Positions 1 to 5,330 of a stretch of 6,352 nucleotides of DNA are shown here, piece after piece. Origin of the DNA: Gammaproteobacteria bacterium (GTDB lineage: Bacteria > Pseudomonadota > Gammaproteobacteria > J113); assembly GCA_003694425.1 (NCBI GenBank), contig RFJX01000033.1:1-6352 (forward strand), written 5' to 3'. A model generated the notes under the pieces. It saw nothing but the letters and a program-made list of their open reading frames with translations. It was not told the DNA's origin and did no database searches. Each line of letters opens with the position of its first letter. Position 1 is the first letter of the stretch. Made by a program: the position numbers and the translations under genes.

Positions 1-412
1 AGAAGCCGACCGCCGCCGCGATCCGCCGGCCGCGCGCGGCCATCGTCCGGAGCACGAAGTCCAGGTCCCCGGTCTCGCCGGAGTGGTAGCTGCGGGGCAG
101 CCGGTTGGGCTCGCCGCTGCAGCCGCGAAAGTGCATGAACAGGCCGGTCAGACCCGCACCGGCCAGCGCCCGCAGCAGCGGGCCGGCATAGTGGGAGCGC
201 AGGCTGCCCTCAAGCCCGTGCAACAGCAGGACCGGCGGTCCCCCGCCCTCCTCGTTGACCCAGTAGAGGTCGAGAAAGTCGCCGTCGGGCAGCTCCAGCC
301 GCTCCGGCCGGCCGGGCGGGACGGGGTGGTGGCGGGCGAGGAAGGGCCAGAGGGTCTGGCGATGGGGCCCCCTGAGCCAGCAGAGGGGCCGGAAGGGGCT
401 CTCCCTGATCAC
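1..412 (-). CDS. yheT: YheT-family alpha/beta hydrolase, N-terminal part (cut by window edge)
   Basis: This is the first 137 residues of a predicted alpha/beta-hydrolase of the YheT group, cytosolic enzymes with an esterase/lipase-like fold whose physiological substrate is not established. Visible landmarks are the N-terminal WLRGPHRQTLWP segment (about residues 12-23), RLELPDGDFLDL (39-49), the HGLEGS oxyanion-region motif (65-70) and the strongly conserved stretch HFRGCSGEPNR through YHSGET (94-114). All of these match E. coli YheT closely. The sequence ends at AAVGF, just before the expected nucleophile elbow (GxSxGG), so the catalytic serine lies outside the window. The start is the GTG at 412-410. 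No ATG, GTG or TTG lies between it and the upstream in-frame TGA (460-458), which is the stop of the preceding gene. No well-placed ribosome binding site is seen: a GGAGGG lies 18 bases upstream, within and beside a palindrome. It probably shares a transcript with the upstream AhpD-like gene. The family call is firm; the exact start is less so. Confidence 0.92.
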   Translation of the reverse strand, partial: MIRESPFRPLCWLRGPHRQTLWPFLARHHPVPPGRPERLELPDGDFLDLYWVNEEGGGPPVLLLHGLEGSLRSHYAGPLLRALAGAGLTGLFMHFRGCSGEPNRLPRSYHSGETGDLDFVLRTMAARGRRIAAAVGF

Positions 413-432
413 CGGGAGCGGGCCCGGGTACC

Positions 433-454
433 CTCCGGCCCGTACGGGCCGGAG
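433..454. repeat. Perfect 22-bp palindrome between the AhpD-like gene and yheT
   Basis: The arms CTCCGGCCC and GGGCCGGAG flank a central GTAC, giving a perfect self-complementary 22-mer. As RNA it could form a 9-bp, very GC-rich stem with a 4-base loop. It begins four bases after the TGA of the upstream gene and ends 20 bases before the yheT GTG. No T-run follows on either strand, so it does not look like a standard intrinsic terminator. The GGAGG nearest to yheT overlaps the 3' arm, so a folded stem would hide it. It could be an mRNA-stabilising or attenuating hairpin, or a protein-binding site. The symmetry is seen directly; the role is inferred. Confidence 0.6.
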
Positions 455-457
455 ACC

Positions 458-1042
458 TCAGCCCCGCGCATCCTTGCGCCAGGCCCGTTGTTCGAAGATC
501 GCGTCCAGCGGCGTTCCGAACAGGTGGTTGGCGTAGTTGCTCAGGGTCTTGACCCCGACCGCGAGGAGCAGGGCGAGCACCTGTTCCTGCCCGTAACCGG
601 CCGCGAGGAAGCGCTGCAGCGCTTCCGGTGATGGTGCCCCCCGGCTGCGGACCAGCTCCCTGCCGAATTCGCTCAGCGCGCCCAGCCGCTGATCCGGGAC
701 CGGCCTGCCCTCCCGGATCGCGTCGATGACCGCGGCCGGGAGGCCCGGGATGGAGTCGGCCAGGGTGCTGTGGGCGGCGACGCAGTAGTGACAGCGATTC
801 TCGACGCTGATGGAGAGGAAGGCCACCTCCTGTTCTTCCGGGCTGAATCCCGACTGCTCGCGGAAGCGGGCATAACCCTCCAGATATTCCTCCAGCAACG
901 GGGGGCAGTGGGCCATCAGGGCGTACATGTTGGGGACGAATCCCAGCCGCTCCCGGGCCTGCTCCAGCAGTTCCCGGGCCCTGCCGGTGACCTGCGTCAT
1001 CTCCAGCGGCGGAAGGTCCAGGTGCGCGGTGACATTGTCCAT
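458..1042 (-). CDS. AhpD-like carboxymuconolactone decarboxylase family protein (peroxidase-related)
   Basis: This is a 194-residue protein of the AhpD/carboxymuconolactone-decarboxylase fold, of the 'peroxidase-related enzyme' type. Members are small, all-helical, soluble proteins; AhpD itself reduces peroxides or recycles AhpC through a CxxC pair. The catalytic set is present with AhpD spacing: E72, then C84-H-Y-C87, then H91, inside ENRCHYCVAAHS. Other family-like segments are LGFVPNMYALMAH (33-45) and the C-terminal KTLSNYANHLFGTPLDAIF (165-183). The ATG at 1042-1040 was chosen because GGAG sits six bases upstream and MDNVTAHLDLPPLE resembles family N-termini. An in-frame ATG at 1099 (starting MTDRRPG) has an AAGG seven bases upstream and is a possible longer start; a further in-frame start at 1195 is unlikely. 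It lies 45 bases upstream of yheT on the same strand, in the same reading frame, and is divergent from the antiporter gene. The physiological substrate cannot be told from the sequence; oxidative or electrophile defence is the likely area. Confidence 0.9.
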   Translation of the reverse strand: MDNVTAHLDLPPLEMTQVTGRARELLEQARERLGFVPNMYALMAHCPPLLEEYLEGYARFREQSGFSPEEQEVAFLSISVENRCHYCVAAHSTLADSIPGLPAAVIDAIREGRPVPDQRLGALSEFGRELVRSRGAPSPEALQRFLAAGYGQEQVLALLLAVGVKTLSNYANHLFGTPLDAIFEQRAWRKDARG

Positions 1043-1130
1043 CTCTAGCTCCAGGCGTTGTGGATCCGGGGAAGGAGACCCGGGCCGCCGGTCGGTCATT
1101 ACCCGGCCTTCGGCCCACCGCCTCGCCGGC

Positions 1131-1153
1131 ACACCCTGACATGGAGAGGGTGT
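1131..1153. promoter_or_regulatory. Operator-like inverted repeat ACACCCT-N9-AGGGTGT
   Basis: Two perfect 7-base arms (1131-1137 and 1147-1153) separated by nine bases lie in the 185-bp gap between the divergent AhpD-like and antiporter genes. Arm length and spacing are what a dimeric regulator would use, and the position would allow control of both genes. Arms of this length can also arise by chance in GC-rich DNA, and I do not recognise the motif as that of a named regulator. Confidence 0.3.
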
Positions 1154-1173
1154 CGCGCACAAGCGGGGCTTGA

Positions 1174-1191
1174 AACCGGGCCGTGCCGGTT
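1174..1191. promoter_or_regulatory. Second short inverted repeat AACCGG-N6-CCGGTT in the divergent region
   Basis: Perfect 6-base arms (1174-1179 and 1186-1191) surround GCCGTG. The repeat lies 37 bases upstream of the chosen antiporter ATG, just downstream of a TTGAAA (1170-1175) that could be a weak -35 element; no convincing -10 box follows. It could be an operator or a leader hairpin. The evidence is only the symmetry and the location. Confidence 0.22.
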
Positions 1192-1227
1192 CCATCGATA
1201 GGGGAGGTCCTGCCTTCCGGTCGAGAA

Positions 1228-2940
1228 ATGGAGACTCTTCCCGTCACCGAACTCCTGCTGCTGGTCGCCACGGCGACGCTCATGGTGGCCCTCCTGGTCC
1301 ATTTCCACCTGTCGCCGATCCTCGCCTATCTGGTCACCGGCATGTTGCTGGGACCGCAGGGCCTGGCGCTGCTCCCGCCGGGGGAAGCGGCGCACTGGGT
1401 CGGCGAACTCGGGGTCGCCTTCCTGATGTTCATCGTGGGGCTGGAGTTCTCCCTGCCGCGGATGATGGAATCCCGCCGCGTGGTCTTCGGCATGGGTTCC
1501 CTGGAGGTGGTCACCGTCACCCTGCCGGTCGCCGCCCTGCTCTGGTGGCTGGGAGGGCTGGAGCCGGCCGCCGCCATCATCGCCGGCGGTGCCCTGGCGA
1601 TGTCCTCCACCGCGATCGCGGCCAAGCAGCTCGCCGACCAGGGCGAGCTCTCCACCGCCCACGGCCATCTCTCGCTCGGGATCCTGCTGTTTCAGGACCT
1701 CGCCACACTCCCCTTCCTGCTCCTGATCGGGACCGCCTCGGCCGGGGCCGGCCTGACCACGGCCCTGGTCGGTGTCCTCATCTTCATCACCCTGGCCTTT
1801 CTCCTGCGCCGCCCGCTGGAGTCACTGATGTACCGGGTGGCCCGCACCCGTTCCCAGGAGCTGTTCCTGCTCACCGCACTGCTGCTGGTGACCGGAGCCG
1901 GGGCCGCGGCCCATGCCGCCGGCCTGTCGCTGGCGCTGGGGGCCTTCTTCGCCGGCATGGTGGTGGGGGAGAGCGACTACCGGCATCTGCTCGAGGAGGA
2001 GGTCCGCCCCTTCCGTGACCTGCTGCTCGGCTTCTTCTTCGTTACCATCGGCATGCAGGTCGACCTGCACCAGATGGCCGAGTGGCCGCTGCGCACCCTG
2101 CTGCTGGCCCTGACCTTCATCCTGCTCAAGGGGGGGCTGGTATTCGCGATCGCCCGCATCGGCGGCTGGCCGGCCGCCTCCGCCCTGCGCACGGCACTGG
2201 TCCTGGCCCATGGCGGCGAGTTCAGCCTGCTGCTGGTGACCCAGGCCCTGCAGGCCGGATTGCTGCCGCCGGGCGTGGCCCAGGCGCTGCTGCTGTCACT
2301 GACCCTGAGCATCGCCCTGGCCCCGCTGCTGATCCAGCACAACGGCAGCCTGGCAGGGCGGCTGGAGCAGCTGGCGGGGGCCGGCCGGCGGGATGGGGCG
2401 TACAGCCAGGAGCAGCGCCGCGAGCTGCACATCAGGGAAGAGGCGAGAGGGCTGGAGAACCACGTCCTGCTCTGCGGCTGCGGGCGGGTGGGCAGGCTGG
2501 TGGCGGGGCTGCTGGAGGCCGAGTCGCTGCCCTATATCGCCCTGGACAACGATCCGGACGTGGTCCGGGAGGCGCGCAGGCGGGGGTACAAGGTCCTGCT
2601 GGGGGACGCCACCCGCAGCGGGACCCTGCAGGCCGCGGGGGTGAACCGGGCGGCAGTGGTGGTCTCGACCCTGCCGGCGGGACAGGCGGTACTGCGTCTG
2701 ATCCGCCTGGTGCGCGGGCTGGAAGGGGTCTGTCCTCCCATCGTCGTCAGCATCCGCGACGAGAAGGACCTTCCCGCCCTGCTGGAGGCCGGGGCCACCA
2801 CGGTCCTGCCGGAGAGCTTCTCCGCCGGACTGGAACTGGCCGCGGAGACGCTCCGCAAGCTGGGGCGGGAGGCGGGCGAGGTGGATGAGCTGGTGGAGGC
2901 GGCCCGCATCCGCCTGCGGGAGACGGCCTCACCCGGGTGA
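1228..2940 (+). CDS. Kef-type CPA2 monovalent cation:proton antiporter with RCK (TrkA-N) domain
   Basis: This is a 570-residue inner-membrane transporter that exchanges K+ or Na+ for protons, like E. coli KefB/KefC. Residues about 6-370 are a run of hydrophobic segments forming the Na/H-exchanger domain. Conserved pieces are the ELGVAFLMFIVGLEF region (60-74), AMSSTAIAAKQL (124-135), FQD (155-157), which matches the Kef ion-pathway LFQDLA motif, and HGGEFSLL (328-335). The loop RHLLEEEVRPF (252-262) aligns with the regulatory acidic loop HALESDIEPF of KefC. The cytosolic RCK domain starts near 411, with the Rossmann motif GCGRVG (417-422), the ribose-binding acidic residue D440 and GDA (459-461). 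No TrkA-C domain or Kef-like C-terminal tail follows. The ATG at 1228 was chosen because the membrane domain starts directly after it. The in-frame GTG at 1183 would add 15 polar residues, and neither start has a strong ribosome binding site. Ion specificity and gating ligand cannot be read from sequence, and no KefF/KefG ancillary gene is adjacent. Confidence 0.93.
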   Translation: METLPVTELLLLVATATLMVALLVHFHLSPILAYLVTGMLLGPQGLALLPPGEAAHWVGELGVAFLMFIVGLEFSLPRMMESRRVVFGMGSLEVVTVTLPVAALLWWLGGLEPAAAIIAGGALAMSSTAIAAKQLADQGELSTAHGHLSLGILLFQDLATLPFLLLIGTASAGAGLTTALVGVLIFITLAFLLRRPLESLMYRVARTRSQELFLLTALLLVTGAGAAAHAAGLSLALGAFFAGMVVGESDYRHLLEEEVRPFRDLLLGFFFVTIGMQVDLHQMAEWPLRTLLLALTFILLKGGLVFAIARIGGWPAASALRTALVLAHGGEFSLLLVTQALQAGLLPPGVAQALLLSLTLSIALAPLLIQHNGSLAGRLEQLAGAGRRDGAYSQEQRRELHIREEARGLENHVLLCGCGRVGRLVAGLLEAESLPYIALDNDPDVVREARRRGYKVLLGDATRSGTLQAAGVNRAAVVVSTLPAGQAVLRLIRLVRGLEGVCPPIVVSIRDEKDLPALLEAGATTVLPESFSAGLELAAETLRKLGREAGEVDELVEAARIRLRETASPG

Positions 2941-2960
2941 CCGCCCGCCCGGCAGGCCGG

Positions 2961-4241
2961 TCAGAGCCCCCGGAGGACCTCTGCCGCCGCGGCGATGGTC
3001 TGGTCGATCAGCGCCTCGTCGTGGGCGGCGCAGACGAAGCCGGCCTCGAAGGCGGAGGGGGCGAGATAGACCCCCCGGCTCAGCATCCCGTGGAAGAAGC
3101 GGGCGAAGCGCTGCTGATCGCAGGCCATCACCTCGTCGAAGCTGGTGACCTGCCCGGCATCGGTGAAGAAGAGGCCGAACATCCCCGGCAGGTGGTTGGT
3201 CGTCAGGGGGACCCTGGCCTCGCGCGCGGCCTCGCGGATCCCCGAGACCAGCCGCCCGGTCAGGGCCCCGAGGCGCTCATGGAAACCCGGCCGGGCGACC
3301 CGTTCCAGGGTCGCCAGTCCTGCCGCCATCGCCAGCGGGTTGCCGGAGAGGGTGCCGGCCTGGTAGACCGGGCCGTCCGGGGCGATATGGTCCATCACCT
3401 CGGCCCGGCCGCCGAAGGCGCCCACCGGCATCCCGCCGCCGATGACCTTGCCCAGCACGGTCAGGTCCGGGGTGACGCCGTAGATCGACTGGGCGCCGCC
3501 GGCGGCGACCCGGAAGCCGGTCATCACCTCGTCCAGGATCAGCAGGCTGCCGTGTTCGGCGGTGACCTCGCGCAGGCCCTGGAGGAAGCCCGGCAGCGGC
3601 GGGACACAGTTCATGTTGCCGGCCACCGGCTCGACGATGACGCAGGCGATCCGGTCCCCCATCTCGTCGAAGGCCTCGCGGACCTGCCCGAGGTCGTTGT
3701 AGCGCAGGGTCAGGGTGTGACGGGCCAGGTCGGCCGGGACCCCGGGCGAGGTCGGCACCCCCAGGGTGAGGGCACCGGAGCCGGCCTTCACCAGCAGGGA
3801 GTCGGCATGGCCGTGATAGCAGCCCTCGAACTTCACGATCAGGTCGCGGCCGGTGTAACCGCGGGCCAGGCGGATGGCGCTCATCGCCGCCTCGGTGCCG
3901 GAGCTGACCATGCGCACCTTCTCGATCGAGGGGACCAGTTCGCAGACCTTCTCCGCCATCGCCGTCTCGATCGCCGTGGGGGCCCCGAAGGAGAGGCCCC
4001 TCTCCGCGGCCGCCTTCACCGCCGCCACCACCTCGGGGTGGGCGTGGCCGAGGACCATGGGGCCCCAGGAGCCGACATAGTCGATGTATTCCTTCCCGTC
4101 CTCGCTGTAGAGGAAGGGCCCCTCGGCGCGGGCGATGAAGATCGGGGTACCGCCCACCCCGCGGAAGGCCCGCACCGGCGAATTGACCCCGCCCGGGATC
4201 ACCTTCCGGGCCGCCTCGAACAACTGTTCCGATCGATTCAT
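2961..4241 (-). CDS. hemL: Glutamate-1-semialdehyde 2,1-aminomutase
   Basis: HemL is a cytosolic, PLP-dependent class-III aminotransferase-fold enzyme. It converts glutamate-1-semialdehyde into 5-aminolevulinate, the last step of the C5 route to haem and other tetrapyrroles. The 426-residue product has the normal family length. Recognisable parts are the N-terminal [21 protein letters not shown] (2-22), [16 protein letters not shown] (113-128) for the cofactor phosphate, [11 protein letters not shown] (236-246) with the Asp that contacts the PLP ring, and [16 protein letters not shown] (263-278), where K265 is the Schiff-base lysine. The ATG at 4241 gives the standard N-terminus; the open frame runs on upstream to 4337, but those 32 codons are repeat DNA. 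Only a weak purine-rich site (GAGAACAGAGAG) precedes the ATG. The gene is convergent with the antiporter (20-bp gap, no clear terminator) and downstream of thiE on the same strand, separated by 414 bp of repeat sequence. Whether it is still co-transcribed with thiD-thiE is open. Confidence 0.98.
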   Translation of the reverse strand: MNRSEQLFEAARKVIPGGVNSPVRAFRGVGGTPIFIARAEGPFLYSEDGKEYIDYVGSWGPMVLGHAHPEVVAAVKAAAERGLSFGAPTAIETAMAEKVCELVPSIEKVRMVSSGTEAAMSAIRLARGYTGRDLIVKFEGCYHGHADSLLVKAGSGALTLGVPTSPGVPADLARHTLTLRYNDLGQVREAFDEMGDRIACVIVEPVAGNMNCVPPLPGFLQGLREVTAEHGSLLILDEVMTGFRVAAGGAQSIYGVTPDLTVLGKVIGGGMPVGAFGGRAEVMDHIAPDGPVYQAGTLSGNPLAMAAGLATLERVARPGFHERLGALTGRLVSGIREAAREARVPLTTNHLPGMFGLFFTDAGQVTSFDEVMACDQQRFARFFHGMLSRGVYLAPSAFEAGFVCAAHDEALIDQTIAAAAEVLRGL

Positions 4242-4268
4242 CTCTCTGTTCTCTCGATAATCATTATT

Positions 4269-4295
4269 CACCACGGAGGCACGGAGCACACGGAG
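4269..4295 (+). repeat. CACGGAG-type repeat, copy A (left end, forward)
   Basis: Three CACGGAG heptamers lie in one 27-bp unit: CCACGGAG, GCACGGAG, then CACACGGAG. It is the left partner of copy C (25/27 identical in inverted orientation). On the hemL mRNA it lies 27 bases upstream of the start codon and reads as the CTCCGTG complement, including a CCTCC able to pair with ribosome-binding-like GGAGG sequences. Confidence 0.85.
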
Positions 4296-4380
4296 AATTT
4301 CTACCGATGCACAGAGGGTCCTCTGGCCTGCGTGCAAAGCCCCGTCATTGTGCCAGCCCGTTCAGGATTGAACTGTGACC

Positions 4381-4403
4381 GTCGTGGTTTCAGAAACCGC
4401 GAC
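4381..4403. repeat. Near-perfect 23-bp palindrome inside the repeat block
   Basis: The arms GTCGTGGTTTC and GAAACCGCGAC flank a single A. The one imperfection (T opposite G) would be a G-U pair in RNA read from the plus strand. A realistic fold has a 9-bp stem with a five-base TCAGA loop. There is no T-run on either side, so it is not an obvious terminator. It differs in sequence from the CACGGAG repeats and is near the middle of the A-B interval. Confidence 0.55.
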
Positions 4404-4486
4404 AAACCAGACAGCCCGCCCTGCCTGTCATGGTTCAAGGCATTGTGCTCCACTACATGGAGCGATTGCATTGAACCTCTACGAAT

Positions 4487-4514
4487 CTCTGTGACCCCCC
4501 GTGTCTCCGTGGTG
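4487..4514 (-). repeat. CACGGAG-type repeat, copy B (internal, reverse)
   Basis: Read on the minus strand it starts CACCACGGAGACACGG and ends GGTCACAGAG, i.e. the same three-heptamer unit with a few changes and one extra G. The GGTCAC spacing resembles copy C more than copy A. With copy A it forms an inverted pair enclosing 4296-4486, so the block may be two adjoining inverted-repeat units instead of one. Confidence 0.8.
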
Positions 4515-4561
4515 AACATCGAGCTTGCATGGCCAGTGATTGGCGCTGATTCCGACGTATG

Positions 4562-4580
4562 AGGTACGGAGAACACGGGG
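4562..4580 (+). repeat. Degenerate CACGGAG-type repeat, copy D (internal, forward)
   Basis: The 19 bases AGGTACGGAGAACACGGGG match the inner 19 bases of copy A at 16 positions but lack the conserved CACCACGG start. It is in the same orientation as A and faces copy C, so D-C could be the decayed second inverted pair. The match is short and could be partly coincidental in this composition. Confidence 0.4.
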
Positions 4581-4655
4581 TCCTCTTCCGGTTCACCGCC
4601 GGCAAGACCTGGGAGTTCGCTCGGTACGTCACCGGCCACAAGTGGCGTTACATTT

Positions 4656-5330
4656 TTATCTGCTTCCGCTTTTGCTCCGTGACCTCCGTGCCTCCGTGGT
4701 GCAGAAGATTCTGTGGAAAGTTCGCGTCGTTGCCTCGATGTCAGGCTGGCCGAACAGGCCGTGGATCACCGCCAGGGCGTCGGCACCGGCGGCGAGGAGC
4801 CGGGGGCCATTTTCGGTGGTGATGCCGCCGATGGCAACGATGGGGATGGAAAGGTGCCTGCGGGCCTCGCCGAGCAGGGTGACCGGGCAGGGGACGGCCT
4901 CCGGTTTGGTCCGGGAGGGGTAGAAGCGGCCGAAGGCGACATAGTCGGCCCCCTCCTCCTGCGCCTTAAGGGCCAGTTCCAGGCGGTTGTAGCAGGAGGC
5001 GCCGATCAGTGCCCGCTCCCCGAGCATGGCCCGGGCCCGGGGCAGGCCGGTGTCGCCGCTGCCCAGATGGACCCCGTCCGCCCCGATGGTCGCGGCCAGC
5101 CCGGGGTCGTCGTTGATGAGCAGGGGGACCCGGTGCTGCCGGCAGAGGGCCAGCAGGGCCCTGGCCAGCTCTTCCCTCTCCTGCCGATCTTCGCCCTTGT
5201 CCCGGAACTGGAGCAGGCTGGCGCCACCCTGCAGGGCGGCGGCGGCGGCCGGCAGCAGACGCCCGCCGAGCAGCGCCCGGTCGGCGATGGCATAGAGCCC
5301 GTGGATCCGGCGCCGCCGCTCAGAATTCAA
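4656..5330 (-). CDS. thiE: Thiamine-phosphate synthase, C-terminus extended by repeat DNA
   Basis: ThiE is a cytosolic TIM-barrel enzyme that joins HMP diphosphate (from ThiD) to thiazole phosphate, giving thiamine phosphate. The product has 224 residues. Landmarks are GLYAIAD (11-17), LLQFRDKG (39-46), which binds the pyrimidine diphosphate, INDDPGLAATIGADGVHLGSGD (72-93), GASCYN (110-115), YVAFGRFYPSRTKP (130-143) with the thiazole-phosphate-binding T/S-x-T-K region, and IVAIGGIT (164-171). The start is TTG at 5330-5328; GGAG lies ten bases upstream and no other start codon is near. The first 11 bases overlap the end of thiD, suggesting translational coupling. The normal fold should end near FHRIF (205-209). 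The last 15 residues (CTTEARRSRSKSGSR) are encoded mainly by repeat copy C and the sequence after it, so the original stop was probably lost to the insertion. Activity is likely unaffected because the tail lies beyond the barrel. Confidence 0.95.
   Translation of the reverse strand: MNSERRRRIHGLYAIADRALLGGRLLPAAAAALQGGASLLQFRDKGEDRQEREELARALLALCRQHRVPLLINDDPGLAATIGADGVHLGSGDTGLPRARAMLGERALIGASCYNRLELALKAQEEGADYVAFGRFYPSRTKPEAVPCPVTLLGEARRHLSIPIVAIGGITTENGPRLLAAGADALAVIHGLFGQPDIEATTRTFHRIFCTTEARRSRSKSGSR
4675..4701 (-). repeat. CACGGAG-type repeat, copy C (right end, reverse; inside thiE)
   Basis: Read on the minus strand this is CCACGGAG, GCACGGAG, GTCACGGAG, the inverted partner of copy A with two mismatches in 27 bases. 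It lies within the thiE reading frame and supplies the residues TTEARRSRS near the C-terminus. On the mRNA it carries two GGAGG sequences. Confidence 0.85.

Larger units (their letters stand above)
4242..4655. other. Non-coding, repeat-rich gap between hemL and thiE
   Basis: This 414-bp stretch holds no credible gene. Three 60-base lines counted here (4261, 4441, 4621) have about 52-53% G+C, against 75% in a hemL line (4021). It contains three of the four CACGGAG-type repeat copies, an AT-rich 11-bp palindrome (4257-4267, ATAATCATTAT) just upstream of hemL, a near-perfect 23-bp palindrome (4381-4403), a GCTCCA/TGGAGC hairpin (4447-4463) and a GCCACAAGTGGC near-palindrome (4635-4646). Frames that stay open through it, on either strand, consist of repeat-derived peptides with no recognisable domain. 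Confidence 0.75.
4269..4701. mobile_element. Putative repeat-bounded element with 27-bp terminal inverted repeats, no transposase
   Basis: The outer ends (4269-4295 and 4675-4701) are inverted copies of a 27-bp sequence identical at 25 of 27 positions. Each, read inward, starts CACCACGGAGGCACGGAG and ends CACGGAG. Between them lie about 380 bp of lower-GC, non-coding sequence with further copies of the same repeat. The block sits between thiE and hemL, which are usually close together, and its right end runs into the thiE reading frame, as expected of an insertion. It encodes no transposase, so it would have to be a non-autonomous (MITE-like) unit or a clustered intergenic repeat family. No target-site duplication is visible: the flanks ATTATT and CAGAAG differ. 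The inverted repeats are seen directly; mobility is inferred. Confidence 0.45.

Noticed and set aside
83..631. Plus-strand open frame of 182 codons
   Set aside because: It is antisense to yheT and to the end of the AhpD-like gene, both supported by conserved motifs.
1170..1200. Sigma-70 promoter for the antiporter (TTGAAA at 1170)
   Set aside because: No acceptable -10 hexamer lies 16-18 bases downstream; too weak to annotate on its own.
210..1283. Minus-strand open frame of 357 codons
   Set aside because: It overlaps the AhpD-like gene and yheT in another frame and is a low-complexity Gly/Arg/Pro/Ala sequence.
2930..2975. Bidirectional terminator between the antiporter gene and hemL
   Set aside because: There is a short CACCCGGGTG palindrome at the antiporter stop codon, but no adequate stem and no T-run on either strand.
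2937..4562. Plus-strand open frame of 541 codons antisense to hemL
   Set aside because: It is the complement of a well-conserved hemL gene. Its composition is typical of an antisense frame in GC-rich DNA, no domain is visible, and it ends inside repeat DNA.
4301..4639. Small genes inside the repeat block (open frames on both strands, including 4559-4822 plus)
   Set aside because: The peptides are direct translations of the repeats or flanking non-coding DNA, without good ribosome sites or known domains.
4269..4701. CRISPR array
   Set aside because: There are only four copies in mixed orientation, spacing is irregular, one copy is degenerate, and no cas gene is nearby.
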